Source: FEN-1297 sp046704565 (GTDB lineage: Bacteria; Bacteroidota; Ignavibacteria; Ignavibacteriales; Ignavibacteriaceae). Taken from it: a DNA stretch of 47,961 nt. How positions within the stretch are numbered: position 1 is the first letter of the stretch; each line of letters opens with the position of its first letter. The notes beneath the pieces were generated by a model. The model saw only the letters and a program-made list of their open reading frames with translations. It was not told the DNA's origin and did not search any database. The DNA lies in the NCBI GenBank assembly GCA_046704565.1, contig JBJKRP010000419.1, positions 1 to 47,961 of the forward strand. The letters are read 5' to 3'. Below are positions 8,999 to 17,254 of this stretch, one piece after another. Both the position numbers and the translations under genes were made by a program.

Positions 8999-9633
8999 GC
9001 AGATATTCACTTCAAGCCACAGATCTATCAAAGAATTTTGGAAGAAGATTGATCTTCAAGGATATCAACTTCAAGATTGATCGCAGCGGAATTATGGGAA
9101 TTTCAGGTCCCAACGGCTCAGGTAAATCCACCCTGGTAAAAATTCTTGCAGGTATTACCTCTCCTTCAAGCGGTAAGGTTATCCATAAAATTGAGGACAG
9201 AGAAATTTTGCAGGAGAATCTGCACAACCATATCGGTTTTGTCTCTCCGTATCTTGTACTGTATGAAGAATTCTCTGCATGGGAAAACTTAAATTACTTT
9301 GCAGAGATCAGAGACGTAAAATTCAATAAAGGAAAGATTGAACATCTCTTAAACCAGTTCCATCTTTATGACAGGCGGAATGACCTTGTAAAGGCTTATT
9401 CTTCCGGCATGAAGCAGCGGCTAAAGTTTATTTTTGCTCTGATGCATTCGCCGGAAATAATTATTCTTGATGAGCCAACGTCCAATCTTGACCAGGACGG
9501 CAAAGACTCCGTTTATGCCATTGTAACTGAAGAAAGCAAGACGTCAATTATAATAATAGCATCCAATGAAGCTTCCGACCTCTCACTCTGTTCAACAGAA
9601 CTTAAGCTGGAAGATTTTAAGTCCCGCGGTTAG
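8995..9633 (+). CDS. ccmA: Heme exporter ATP-binding protein CcmA
   Basis: This is the ATPase of the CcmAB(CD) transporter that releases heme-loaded CcmE during cytochrome c maturation. Walker A is GPNGSGKST (38-46), the signature is YSSGMKQR (about 135-142), and Walker B is IIILDEPTSNLD. At 212 residues it is the usual CcmA length. Two positions are unusual: the Q-loop region reads IGFVSPYLVLYEEF without the expected glutamine, and the H-loop reads IIASNE, with asparagine where histidine is common. The assignment to CcmA rather than a generic ABC ATPase rests on ccmB, ccmC, ccmD, ccmE and ccmF following in order, although a 589-base gap separates it from ccmB. Confidence 0.85.
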   Translation: MSRYSLQATDLSKNFGRRLIFKDINFKIDRSGIMGISGPNGSGKSTLVKILAGITSPSSGKVIHKIEDREILQENLHNHIGFVSPYLVLYEEFSAWENLNYFAEIRDVKFNKGKIEHLLNQFHLYDRRNDLVKAYSSGMKQRLKFIFALMHSPEIIILDEPTSNLDQDGKDSVYAIVTEESKTSIIIIASNEASDLSLCSTELKLEDFKSRG

Positions 9634-9789
9634 TTAGATTGCCGAGAAAGTCAAATTCTATTTGCAGTCAGCTTTGAAATCGTAGCGACTGATTTAATCG
9701 GGACGAAAATGAAGCATAAACGCATTGCTAATAATAACAGAATAAAGTCTGTTCTAAATATATTTCAGCATAGAGCATTTGAATAGCAT

Positions 9790-9999
9790 TTCAACGGTTA
9801 TGCATTACGTTTGGACCGAATTCCATTAGGTTTCTACCGAAATAAATTCGGTTCTTACTGATATAGATTCGGTTTTCGCGGATATGAATTAGGTCTGGAC
9901 CAAATCCAATTTGCTTTAAAGCAATATCAACTCGGTTTAGACCGAATTCAATTAGGTTTTAGGAGATTTCGATTAGCTTCAGACCTCAATGCATTGACC
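9790..9999. repeat. Array of ten divergent 21-base repeats (array 1)
   Basis: Ten consecutive units of exactly 21 bases can be laid out from 9790 to 9999. The best conserved are at 9811, 9832, 9853, 9874 and 9937. Most end in a G-G-T (TTCGGT or TTAGGT) and many contain ACCGAA near base 5. Well-preserved units are imperfect palindromes (ACCGAA ... TTCGGT). The last unit and the first are weak. There is no insertion or deletion between units despite many substitutions. The plus frame contains one stop (TGA at 9859) and the minus frames several, so it is not an obvious gene. Confidence 0.8.
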
Positions 10000-10119
10000 A
10001 ATTCACTTAATTGTAGAGATAAAATCATAAAGTTTCCAAGACAAACGGCATAATTATTGTTTTATTATAAAGTTGTAAGTCAATTTCTATGATTTTTGAC
10101 TCTTAAGTCATCTGTTTCT

Positions 10120-10153
10120 TTTGATGTATTCTTTAATTTAAGAGTTATTTTTG
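10120..10153 (+). promoter_or_regulatory. Possible promoter for ccmBCDEF
   Basis: TTTG at 10120-10123 and TATTTTTG at 10146-10153 resemble the Bacteroidota -33/-7 pair, but the 22-base spacing is longer than usual. It lies about 70 bases before the ccmB start, in the gap that separates ccmB from ccmA, where a separate promoter would be needed. The call is tentative. Confidence 0.22.
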
Positions 10154-10222
10154 CCGGACTTATAATAAATTTGATTATTTTAGATATAATCAATTATCAG
10201 GATTCCTAATTTTGAGAACTCA

Positions 10223-10888
10223 ATGGTAGGAAAAACTTACGCATTATACCGAAAAGATTATCATTCCGAATTGAGGACGCGGTACGCCGTTAACTCTCTT
10301 GCAATGTTCATCGTTGTAGCAATAAGCGTAATATTATTTTCCATCGGCAATGAAAGTATTACTCAAAGCTTAACCAGCGGCTTGTTCTGGGTAGTGATTT
10401 TCTTTTCTGCAATGTCGGGGCTGGCAAGAGCCTTCGTATCAGAAGAAGAAAGAGGTACAAGTCTGCTGCTGCATTTGATTGCGGCACCATCTACAATATT
10501 TTCGGGCAAGTTGCTGTTCAACCTCATCCTGGTGTTCTGCATGAATACAATAATTGCAGTTTTGTATACGGCGTTATTCAATGCTTTTATAATACGCAAC
10601 TTCGGGTTATTCGCCGTATCTTTTATACTTGGTAATATAGGGCTGGCGGTTGCCTCTACGATAATCGCAGCAATTATCTCTAAAGCCGGGGCTAAAGGAA
10701 CGCTTTACCCGGTACTGTCGTTTCCTATTTTATTACCTTTAATATTGACCTCGGTTCAATTAACTTTGTACGCCAACCAAGGATCAAGTTTTGCGGACGC
10801 TAAGTTTGAGCTTGCCATAGTCTTCTGCTACGATGTCATAATGCTCACAGGCTCCTACATGCTATTCGATTTTGTATGGAAAGATTAG
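10223..10888 (+). CDS. ccmB: Heme exporter membrane protein CcmB
   Basis: CcmB is the membrane subunit that pairs with CcmA in system I cytochrome c biogenesis. The 221 residues contain six hydrophobic segments (about 25-43, 50-68, 97-118, 127-150, 160-182 and 195-215). The cytoplasmic stretch SGLARAFVSEEERGTSLLLH is the characteristic CcmB loop after the second helix. Family length is about 220. It is followed 33 bases later by ccmC on the same strand. Identification is supported by both the loop and the gene order. Confidence 0.9.
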   Translation: MVGKTYALYRKDYHSELRTRYAVNSLAMFIVVAISVILFSIGNESITQSLTSGLFWVVIFFSAMSGLARAFVSEEERGTSLLLHLIAAPSTIFSGKLLFNLILVFCMNTIIAVLYTALFNAFIIRNFGLFAVSFILGNIGLAVASTIIAAIISKAGAKGTLYPVLSFPILLPLILTSVQLTLYANQGSSFADAKFELAIVFCYDVIMLTGSYMLFDFVWKD

Positions 10889-10921
10889 TTATTTTTTAAG
10901 ATGAAAATAAGGTAATTATTT

Positions 10922-11641
10922 ATGATCTGGAAAATCTCTTTATTTATACTTTTAGCTTTTGTATCAATAGCCGGAATTGCATTTCCTATTGTACCTGTAC
11001 CGCATGCCTGGTATCAGTTCCCGCTTATTCCCGGCTTAAAAGAAAATGCAAAGATAATTTTCTTTCATGTACCGACTGCATGGCTGTCGGTGGTAGCCTT
11101 TCTTATGTCCACAATTTATAGCATTCAATACCTGCGAAAGAAAAATCTTGACGACGATGCAAAATCTTATGCTGCTTCACAGCTTGGGATAATCTTTTGT
11201 ATTCTTGCAACTGTTACCGGTGCGGTTTGGGCAAAGTTTGCGTGGGGTTCATTCTGGAGCTGGGACCCGCGTCAGACAAGTATATTTGCCTTGTTACTTA
11301 TTTACGGCGCCTGGTTTGCGTTAAGGTCTTCAATTGAATCTGAAGAGAAACGCGCAACCCTGTCGGCTGTATATTCAATCATCGCGTTCCTTACAGTTCC
11401 ATTCTTTGTATTCATTATGCCGAGAATTATGCTTGGCCTTCATCCCGGCGCAGAAGAAGTAGTAAACGGCAAGGTAGTAGCCAGCTCAAGTCCTGTTATA
11501 AATTTTCAGATGAACGGGAACATGCTGCTCGTATTCTTTCTGTCTTTGATCGGCTTTACTTTACTTTATTTCTGGATGTGGAACCTTGGGTACAGATCAA
11601 TTTTATTAAAAGAGAAATTAAATAAACAATCTATAACATAA
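10922..11641 (+). CDS. ccmC: Heme handling protein CcmC (CcsA/CcmC family)
   Basis: CcmC presents heme to the chaperone CcmE at the outer face of the inner membrane. The tryptophan-rich WWD-type motif is WGSFWSWDPRQTS (about residues 110-122). Histidine ligands are expected in FHVPTAWLS before it and in GLHPGAEE after it, and both are present. Six membrane helices fit the 239-residue length. The protein is part of the ccmB-C-D-E run and is followed closely by the small ccmD gene. Confidence 0.93.
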   Translation: MIWKISLFILLAFVSIAGIAFPIVPVPHAWYQFPLIPGLKENAKIIFFHVPTAWLSVVAFLMSTIYSIQYLRKKNLDDDAKSYAASQLGIIFCILATVTGAVWAKFAWGSFWSWDPRQTSIFALLLIYGAWFALRSSIESEEKRATLSAVYSIIAFLTVPFFVFIMPRIMLGLHPGAEEVVNGKVVASSSPVINFQMNGNMLLVFFLSLIGFTLLYFWMWNLGYRSILLKEKLNKQSIT

Positions 11642-11668
11642 TAATGGCGCTGCCATAACGGAGTTAAT

Positions 11669-11821
11669 TTGCAAGGATTATTTGACTTCTTAAACAAAAA
11701 TGCAATTTATATAGTAATGATCATTGTTCTTATCGTTTGGACGGGAATTTTTCTTTACCTGTTCAATTTAGATAAGAGGTTAAAAAGTGTTGAGAAAGAA
11801 ATGAACGGAGACAAAAAATGA
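11669..11821 (+). CDS. ccmD: Small CcmD-like membrane protein (50 residues, TTG start)
   Basis: This short frame starts with TTG at 11669 and encodes 50 residues. It has one transmembrane helix (about residues 13-32, AIYIVMIIVLIVWTGIFLYL) and then a charged helix, NLDKRLKSVEKEM. That is exactly the CcmD plan: a single helix plus a cytoplasmic basic and acidic tail. CcmD stabilises the CcmABC complex and helps release holo-CcmE. Its stop overlaps the ccmE start (ATGA at 11818-11821), and it lies between ccmC and ccmE, where ccmD is expected. The sequence itself is too short to be decisive, so position and topology carry the call. Confidence 0.82.
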   Translation: MQGLFDFLNKNAIYIVMIIVLIVWTGIFLYLFNLDKRLKSVEKEMNGDKK

Positions 11822-12216
11822 AAAATAAATATCTATTTGGCGGATTAATTATAGTCGTATTCTTAGGTTTCATGGCTTATCTTTTTACACAAAGCAACAT
11901 CAAGTATGAAAGTGATTTTGCAAAGGTAATGAAAGAAGAAAAGGTTGTTAAGGCAACCGGAAGCTGGGTAAAAGATAAAAGCTATGTAATGGACACACAG
12001 AACAGGATCTTTTCATTTTATATGGAAGATGCCCAGGGACACCAGATGAAGGTTATTTATAACGGTTCCATGCCGAATAATTTTGCCTCGGCACTGAGCA
12101 TTGTAGTTACCGGCGAATATAAGGATGGTAGTTTCCAGGCAACAAACATTCTGACGAAATGTCCGAGCAAATACGAAGGACAGAACATCCAGGCTGTTAA
12201 AACGTCAACCCTGTAA
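11818..12216 (+). CDS. ccmE: Heme chaperone CcmE with CxxxY heme-binding motif
   Basis: CcmE is a periplasmic, membrane-anchored OB-fold protein that binds heme covalently and passes it to CcmF. There is an N-terminal anchor (about residues 4-24) and then a beta-rich domain containing VKATGSWVKD and VVTGEYKDGSFQATNILTKC. The usual heme histidine in HxxxY is replaced by cysteine: the C-terminal motif is CPSKYEG. CxxxY variants are known from Desulfovibrio-type and archaeal CcmE, so this is a recognised variant and not a defect. At 132 residues it is a little short, because the flexible tail is brief. It is translationally coupled to ccmD. Confidence 0.92.
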   Translation: MKNKYLFGGLIIVVFLGFMAYLFTQSNIKYESDFAKVMKEEKVVKATGSWVKDKSYVMDTQNRIFSFYMEDAQGHQMKVIYNGSMPNNFASALSIVVTGEYKDGSFQATNILTKCPSKYEGQNIQAVKTSTL

Positions 12217-12239
12217 GCGGATCTATTTCACTACTCCCT

Positions 12240-12290
12240 GGAAAGGTATAGGCTACCAGTATATTCATTGAGAATATGCTATACCTTTCC
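12240..12290 (+). terminator. Long hairpin between ccmE and ccmF
   Basis: GGAAAGGTATAG (12240-12251) and its exact reverse complement CTATACCTTTCC (12279-12290) form a 12-base-pair stem. The 27-base loop contains a second small stem (ATATTC/GAATAT). No T-run follows, so it may be an attenuator or an RNA processing or stability element and not a simple terminator. It lies in the only sizeable gap within ccmB-F. Confidence 0.55.
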
Positions 12291-12366
12291 ATTTAAGCTT
12301 GAATACCTTGTGAGGCTTATAATGCGCCTTGCAATCATAACAAAAAACTGACTCTATGAGGATACT

Positions 12367-14763
12367 ATGTTTGGAAGTATAATATTGAGCCTGGCTCTTG
12401 CCAGCAGTATTGTTGCGATGGTAATGCATTACCTTAGCTACAAAGGGTATAAGAACGCTTTAAACTACGGAAGGCTTGCCTACCACGTAATGGCAATGCT
12501 TGTCTTTCTTGCCGCTGCTCTTCTGGAATATCTCCTGATAACTCACCAATACAGTTATAAATATGTATATGAGTACAGCAGCAACCAGTTGCCTCCCGGC
12601 ATATTAATGGCTTCATTCTGGGGCGGTCAGGAAGGCAGCTTTATGCTTTGGCTGACCTTGACTACCATCGTCGGTTTGATTTTACAAAACTATGCCTCAA
12701 AGCGCGGGGACCTTGAGGAAAGAGTAATGACTGTTTTTACTCTTGCAACGTCCTTCATCCTTTTAATGGTTTCGCCGTTATTTAAGAATCCGTTTGTTTA
12801 TCTATGGGCTGAACCTATATTTATCGGAATCAAAAGCATCAACCCGAGCCTTGCACATCTGCCTCTGGTACAAAACTTCCTGTTCACAGATGCTTCTTCA
12901 AACCAGGAATTCGTTAAAATGAGTTCCGGCTTATACAGCGCCTTATCTACAAGCGGCATTTCAGTCGGTCAGTTTGTTGTCAACGGAAGAGGATTGAATC
13001 CGCAGCTTACGAATTTCTGGATGCAGATACATCCTCCAATCTTGTTTACCGGTTTCTCAATGTCCACCGTTCCCTTCTGCTTCGCGGTTGCAGCAATGAT
13101 GAAGAACGATTATAAAGACTGGGTAAAGCAGTCCTTCCCCTGGCTTCTTGCTGCAGCAGGAATTTTAGGTCTGGGAATTATGCTTGGCGGATACTGGGCT
13201 TATGAGATGCTTGGCTGGGGCGGATACTGGGCATGGGACCCGGTCGAAAATTCAAGCTTTATTCCCTGGCTGGTTGCAGTTGCAGGTGTTCATACCTTGC
13301 TTGTTCAGAAGAAAAGCCAGGCAAAAAGCGGTGGTATAGGTAAGTTTTCTAAGACAAATTTAATACTTATGTCAATGATGTACGTCCTGGTTATATACAG
13401 TACGTTCCTTACAAGGAGCGGCGTACTCGGCGATGCCTCTGTTCATTCATTTGTTAATCCCGGAACAATAGTCTATCTGTTCCTTATGATTTTTGTAGGC
13501 ACTTTCCTTTTAGTAGGACTTGGAATGCTTGCTTACCGATGGAAATATTTAACACTGCATACAAAGAGCGATGAAGGTTTATTATCGCGTGAGCTTTCAT
13601 TGTTTACCGCATCAATTGTTCTATGCTCGTCTGCTACCATTATTCTGATCGGGACTTCAGCCCCTATTTTCGGGCATTCCGTAGATGCAAAGTTTTATAA
13701 TTCAATGCACATACCTATAGCTATTATTATCTTCTTTCTTAACGGCTTAAGCCTGCTGTTAAAATGGAAAGATACAAAAGGTCAGGACCTGCTGAAGAAA
13801 TCGCTGCCTTCTATAATCGGCTCGGTTGTTATAGCCACGCTGATAGTTCTGTTTGGAGGAATAAGCGACATACTTGTTATGCTGCTGGTTCTATCGGTTG
13901 TTTTCTCTTTAATTGTGAACATTGAGATTGCGATTAGAATTATCCGAGGCAACAAGAAGATGCTCGGCGCTTATGTTGCTCACATAGGTATTGCAATATT
14001 TTTGCTCGGTGTTGTCGGCTCTTCGGTATTTAGCAGAGAAAAAGATTTAGATTTAGTTAAGAACCAACCGCAGGAAGCTTTCGGCTATAAACTAATGTAT
14101 ACAGGCTACAAACCGATCGATAACAATACAAAATATGCATTTGCTATAAAATGCATGCAGGGAAATAATGCCTTCACGGTAAACCCGGTAATGTATATCG
14201 CCGATTTCAACAACAGCTTAATGCGTGAGCCGGCAATCTATTCCATGGCGACTAAAGACCTTTACTTCTCGCCGTTAGGTTATGACGACGGTTCCCAGAC
14301 CGAAGGCGGCGGTCCGGCAGTTTCTCTTACTGTCGGAGGTACAACAAATTTCGACGGTGCAAAGATAATTTATCAAAAATTCATTCCTCCGAATTTAAAT
14401 AGCATGTCCGGCGGCGGTAATTTCCAGTTAGGAGCGCAGCTCGCAGTAGAAAAGGACGGAAAAACTTATACAGTCGAAGCATTGATGAAAAAGACCGGGA
14501 GACAGATTGAGTTCGTTCCGGTTGAATTAAAAGATGCAAACTTGAGAATTAAGCTTCAGAAAATGGACCCCAACACCCAGAAGGCTGATATTGTCTTTTC
14601 AAAAATTAATGACGATAAAAGTGCTGCGGCAAAGCCTAAAGAGGTTTTAACAATCCAGGCAAGTACAAAGCCATTTATAAACCTTGTTTGGACCGGAGTA
14701 CTGATAATGGTATTCGGGTTTTTTATTTCTGTGTCAAGAAGGCTGAAAGAATCCCTTACTTAA
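12367..14763 (+). CDS. ccmF: Cytochrome c heme lyase subunit CcmF
   Basis: CcmF takes heme from CcmE and attaches it to apocytochrome c at the outer face of the inner membrane. The 798 residues include many membrane helices and the WWD-type signature WGGYWAWDPVENSS (about residues 281-294). Conserved histidines occur in QIHPPILFTG before it and in GVHTLLVQ after it. A periplasmic domain (about 560-770) with VSLTVGGTTNFDGAKI precedes the final helix. It is longer than E. coli CcmF (about 650), chiefly through this C-terminal domain. No ccmG or ccmH gene follows in the window. A strong terminator lies just downstream. Confidence 0.94.
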   Translation: MFGSIILSLALASSIVAMVMHYLSYKGYKNALNYGRLAYHVMAMLVFLAAALLEYLLITHQYSYKYVYEYSSNQLPPGILMASFWGGQEGSFMLWLTLTTIVGLILQNYASKRGDLEERVMTVFTLATSFILLMVSPLFKNPFVYLWAEPIFIGIKSINPSLAHLPLVQNFLFTDASSNQEFVKMSSGLYSALSTSGISVGQFVVNGRGLNPQLTNFWMQIHPPILFTGFSMSTVPFCFAVAAMMKNDYKDWVKQSFPWLLAAAGILGLGIMLGGYWAYEMLGWGGYWAWDPVENSSFIPWLVAVAGVHTLLVQKKSQAKSGGIGKFSKTNLILMSMMYVLVIYSTFLTRSGVLGDASVHSFVNPGTIVYLFLMIFVGTFLLVGLGMLAYRWKYLTLHTKSDEGLLSRELSLFTASIVLCSSATIILIGTSAPIFGHSVDAKFYNSMHIPIAIIIFFLNGLSLLLKWKDTKGQDLLKKSLPSIIGSVVIATLIVLFGGISDILVMLLVLSVVFSLIVNIEIAIRIIRGNKKMLGAYVAHIGIAIFLLGVVGSSVFSREKDLDLVKNQPQEAFGYKLMYTGYKPIDNNTKYAFAIKCMQGNNAFTVNPVMYIADFNNSLMREPAIYSMATKDLYFSPLGYDDGSQTEGGGPAVSLTVGGTTNFDGAKIIYQKFIPPNLNSMSGGGNFQLGAQLAVEKDGKTYTVEALMKKTGRQIEFVPVELKDANLRIKLQKMDPNTQKADIVFSKINDDKSAAAKPKEVLTIQASTKPFINLVWTGVLIMVFGFFISVSRRLKESLT

Positions 14764-14790
14764 GAGTTAATATCATTTTATAAAATATAG

Positions 14791-14822
14791 AAAGCCCGGC
14801 ATTAAACCGGGCTTTTTCTTTT
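14791..14822 (+). terminator. Rho-independent terminator after ccmF
   Basis: AAAGCCCGG (14791-14799) pairs with CCGGGCTTT (14807-14815) around a short ATTAAA-type loop, and a T-rich tail follows. It lies about 30 bases after the ccmF stop and closes the ccm cluster. Confidence 0.88.
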
Positions 14823-14908
14823 CTGCTGTTGCAACATGTTACCACAATTTTTTATTTTGCTATCCGTGCAAAAAATTAAACTCAATTTCCTGAGCAGGCT
14901 CTAAACTT

Positions 14909-15556
14909 TCAGTGTCCGTACTGAAAGCCCAGGGTAATAGCAAAGCCGGAAGGATCGACAGTAAAAGAGTACCCGCCTGTCTTATCGTCTTTCTTAGTCG
15001 CAAAATAAAATCTTGGCTCTATAAAAATTTTACCGATAAGTACCCGACCGAATAAAGAGAAGAAAACATTCCCTCCGCTTTTAGAATCGCTTGTACTGGT
15101 TGTAAATGGACCCAGCAGCCCGCCGCCGCCAGTAGTTGAGTAGGTGACGTTATAAAAGTAAAGATAATACCCACCGCCTATACCAACATAAAATTTTGTG
15201 TCGGCATCTCTAATATCCAAAAGCTTGTAGCCGAAATTTACGTGAAGCGGCAGCAAATATATTGACTGGGCGGAAATATCCGGTTTGGGTGAATTGAAAA
15301 TGTCTATAGTTTTCTTTGGATAGAAGTCGATATCACCGCTGAGGAAAAAATTTAATTTATTGAATTCTGTAATACCGTCCACACCGAGGATCAACCCATT
15401 ATTTAATCCGCTGCTGGGGTTATAAAAACCAACCTTGCCGCTGTAATACTGGGTTAAAGCGGAATCTTTACTTACAAATGATCCCTCTTTATCCTGTGCA
15501 AAGATGTTTGTCGAAATAAGAAGAAGAAATAAGATTACCGGAAGGGACTTGCCCAT
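14909..15556 (-). CDS. Outer-membrane beta-barrel protein (small)
   Basis: This 215-residue protein has a clean signal peptide (KSLPVILFLLLISTNIFAQ), then alternating hydrophobic strands separated by turns with glycine and aspartate. It ends in FAITLGFQYGH, an aromatic-ended barrel strand. The pattern fits an 8-10-strand outer-membrane barrel of the OmpX/OmpW or porin-like type. I cannot name the family. The gene starts at ATG 15556 with AGGAGA ten bases upstream. That ribosome binding site lies in one arm of a perfect inverted repeat, described separately. The TPR gene lies upstream on the same strand. Confidence 0.78.
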   Translation of the reverse strand: MGKSLPVILFLLLISTNIFAQDKEGSFVSKDSALTQYYSGKVGFYNPSSGLNNGLILGVDGITEFNKLNFFLSGDIDFYPKKTIDIFNSPKPDISAQSIYLLPLHVNFGYKLLDIRDADTKFYVGIGGGYYLYFYNVTYSTTGGGGLLGPFTTSTSDSKSGGNVFFSLFGRVLIGKIFIEPRFYFATKKDDKTGGYSFTVDPSGFAITLGFQYGH

Positions 15557-15564
15557 AAATTTCT

Positions 15565-15621
15565 CCTAAAAGTTTAAAAATTTTTTATTGTAAAATAAAT
15601 AGCAGGGCAAAAACTTTTAGG
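15565..15621 (-). promoter_or_regulatory. Inverted repeat covering the ribosome binding site of the barrel gene
   Basis: CCTAAAAGTTT (15565-15575) and AAACTTTTAGG (15611-15621) are perfect 11-base reverse complements separated by 35 bases. In the minus-strand RNA the second arm ends in TTTTAGG, immediately followed by AGA, so the AGGAGA ribosome binding site of the gene starting at 15556 overlaps the stem. The structure could block translation. It could also partly act as a terminator for the TPR gene. Confidence 0.5.
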
Positions 15622-15643
15622 TTAAAGGCATCACATAAGTATT

Positions 15644-17254
15644 TTACAAAATCTTCAATTTTGACTTTTCCATGAGAGGAACTAGAGTGTCCTTGTAACT
15701 ATTGTTTAATTCAATTGCAGAGGCGCAGTCCTTAATAGTCTGTTTAAAATCCCAGATTTCGAAATTGACAATGGCACGTAGAAAATAAGCCTCTGCATAT
15801 GAAGGATTAATTTTTAAAGCAGTAGACAAATCATGTTCCGCATCCTTAGGCTGATCCATATTCCTGTATGCCTTAGCGCGCCAAAAGAATGCTTCGGCAT
15901 TTTTAGGATTAAGCTTAATCGCCTTGGAAAAATCGAGAGATGCGCCGTAGTCTTCCTTATTTTCCAGCTTCATCATACCTCTAAACATGAAGGCTTCAAG
16001 ATATTCAGGGTTCTGCAGCGCAAAGTTAATATCATCCATTGCACCATAGCTGTCTCTTAACTTGTTTTTTATTTTAGCCCTGTAGAAGTACGCTTCATAC
16101 GACTTTGCGTTTAGCTCAATCGCTTTAGACAAATCCGCCGAAGCTCCGTTTAGGTTCCCCATGTTGAGCCTGGTAATCCCTCTAAGCTTGTAAGCATAAT
16201 CATTCTGAGATTCGGCTTCAATCAGTTTTGTTAGGTAAGTCTCGGCTTGTTCTAAATTATTACCGGCGGTTTCCAGGTCCACCAGCTCAATTAACGCTGA
16301 TGAATTGACTGGATCTTTTTCCAGGACAGTAAGAAAATCAGCTTTGGCGCCTGCTTCGTCCATCAAGTCTCTGTTTATCTTTCCTCTTCTTAAATACGCA
16401 TCAAGGTTATCAGGCTGGATTTCTATGACCTTTGAAAAATCCATAATCGCTCCGTCCGGATCATCCAGATTGAATTTGGAATTTGCTCTGAGCAGATACG
16501 CATCTGCATATTTGTCGTCTAAGCTTAGAACTCTGTCAAGGTAAAGAATTGATTCATTGAAATCTTTCAACTCGTATTTTATTAACGCAATATTATAGAT
16601 GCCGTTTACATAGGTCGGCTCTAATTCCACGGCTGTATTGAAATCTTTTAAAGCATCATCCGTTTCTCCCAGGATTTTCTTCACCATACCCCTGCTGTTG
16701 TACGATGCGGCAAATTTAGGATTAATTTCAATTGCAGTTGTGAAATCAAGTAACGCCAGCTTATTTTCTTTTAGTTGAATTTTGACAAGCCCTCTTTGAA
16801 AAAAATATTCCGCGTTTGCCGGGTCAATAGCTATGGCTTTATCTAAATATTTAATTGAAGAATCAAAGTCATTCATCAAAGCATTGGCTTTTGCAAGGTA
16901 TAAATAAGTCTCGGCATCGCTGCTGTTATTTTTTAGATATGTTCTTAGTAATTCAATTCCCTTTTCAATTTTTCCTTCATCGATAGATATTATACCCAAA
17001 TAGAAATAAACTCTATCCATGTAATCCGGCTTATTATTTAATATATATTCAAAATCTTCCCTGGCTGCTTTTGCGTCCCTTAAGGCAACCCTGCACAATG
17101 CACGACCATAATAAGCCGGGAAAGCCTTATCATTGCTTTCCACAACACTGGTATAATCGGAAGCTGCGCCGCCAAAATCCCTCTGATTATACTTCCTGTT
17201 AGCGGATGCTAATAAAGCTTTCTCGTCATTTTTAGAAAATAAACCTTTTATCAT
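15644..17254 (-). CDS. Tetratricopeptide repeat protein (about 14-15 TPR units)
   Basis: This 536-residue protein is made almost entirely of 34-residue TPR units. Typical ones carry YNSRGMVKKILGETDDALKD and AIEINPKFAASY, with the conserved Gly, Ala and Pro positions. It lacks a signal peptide and a membrane helix, so it is probably cytoplasmic. TPR arrays act as scaffolds for protein binding; no partner can be read from the sequence. It is encoded upstream of the barrel gene on the same strand with an 87-base gap. Both ends look complete: it starts MIKGLFSKND and ends in a final helix after NNSYKDTL. Confidence 0.88.
   Translation of the reverse strand: MIKGLFSKNDEKALLASANRKYNQRDFGGAASDYTSVVESNDKAFPAYYGRALCRVALRDAKAAREDFEYILNNKPDYMDRVYFYLGIISIDEGKIEKGIELLRTYLKNNSSDAETYLYLAKANALMNDFDSSIKYLDKAIAIDPANAEYFFQRGLVKIQLKENKLALLDFTTAIEINPKFAASYNSRGMVKKILGETDDALKDFNTAVELEPTYVNGIYNIALIKYELKDFNESILYLDRVLSLDDKYADAYLLRANSKFNLDDPDGAIMDFSKVIEIQPDNLDAYLRRGKINRDLMDEAGAKADFLTVLEKDPVNSSALIELVDLETAGNNLEQAETYLTKLIEAESQNDYAYKLRGITRLNMGNLNGASADLSKAIELNAKSYEAYFYRAKIKNKLRDSYGAMDDINFALQNPEYLEAFMFRGMMKLENKEDYGASLDFSKAIKLNPKNAEAFFWRAKAYRNMDQPKDAEHDLSTALKINPSYAEAYFLRAIVNFEIWDFKQTIKDCASAIELNNSYKDTLVPLMEKSKLKIL

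Larger units (their letters stand above)
9634..10222. other. Intergenic gap inside the ccm cluster
   Basis: These 589 bases between ccmA and ccmB hold no convincing gene. The centre is the 21-base repeat array described separately. The right part is AT-rich and may contain a promoter for ccmB. ccmA and ccmB are usually adjacent, so this gap looks like an insertion or expansion. Confidence 0.7.
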
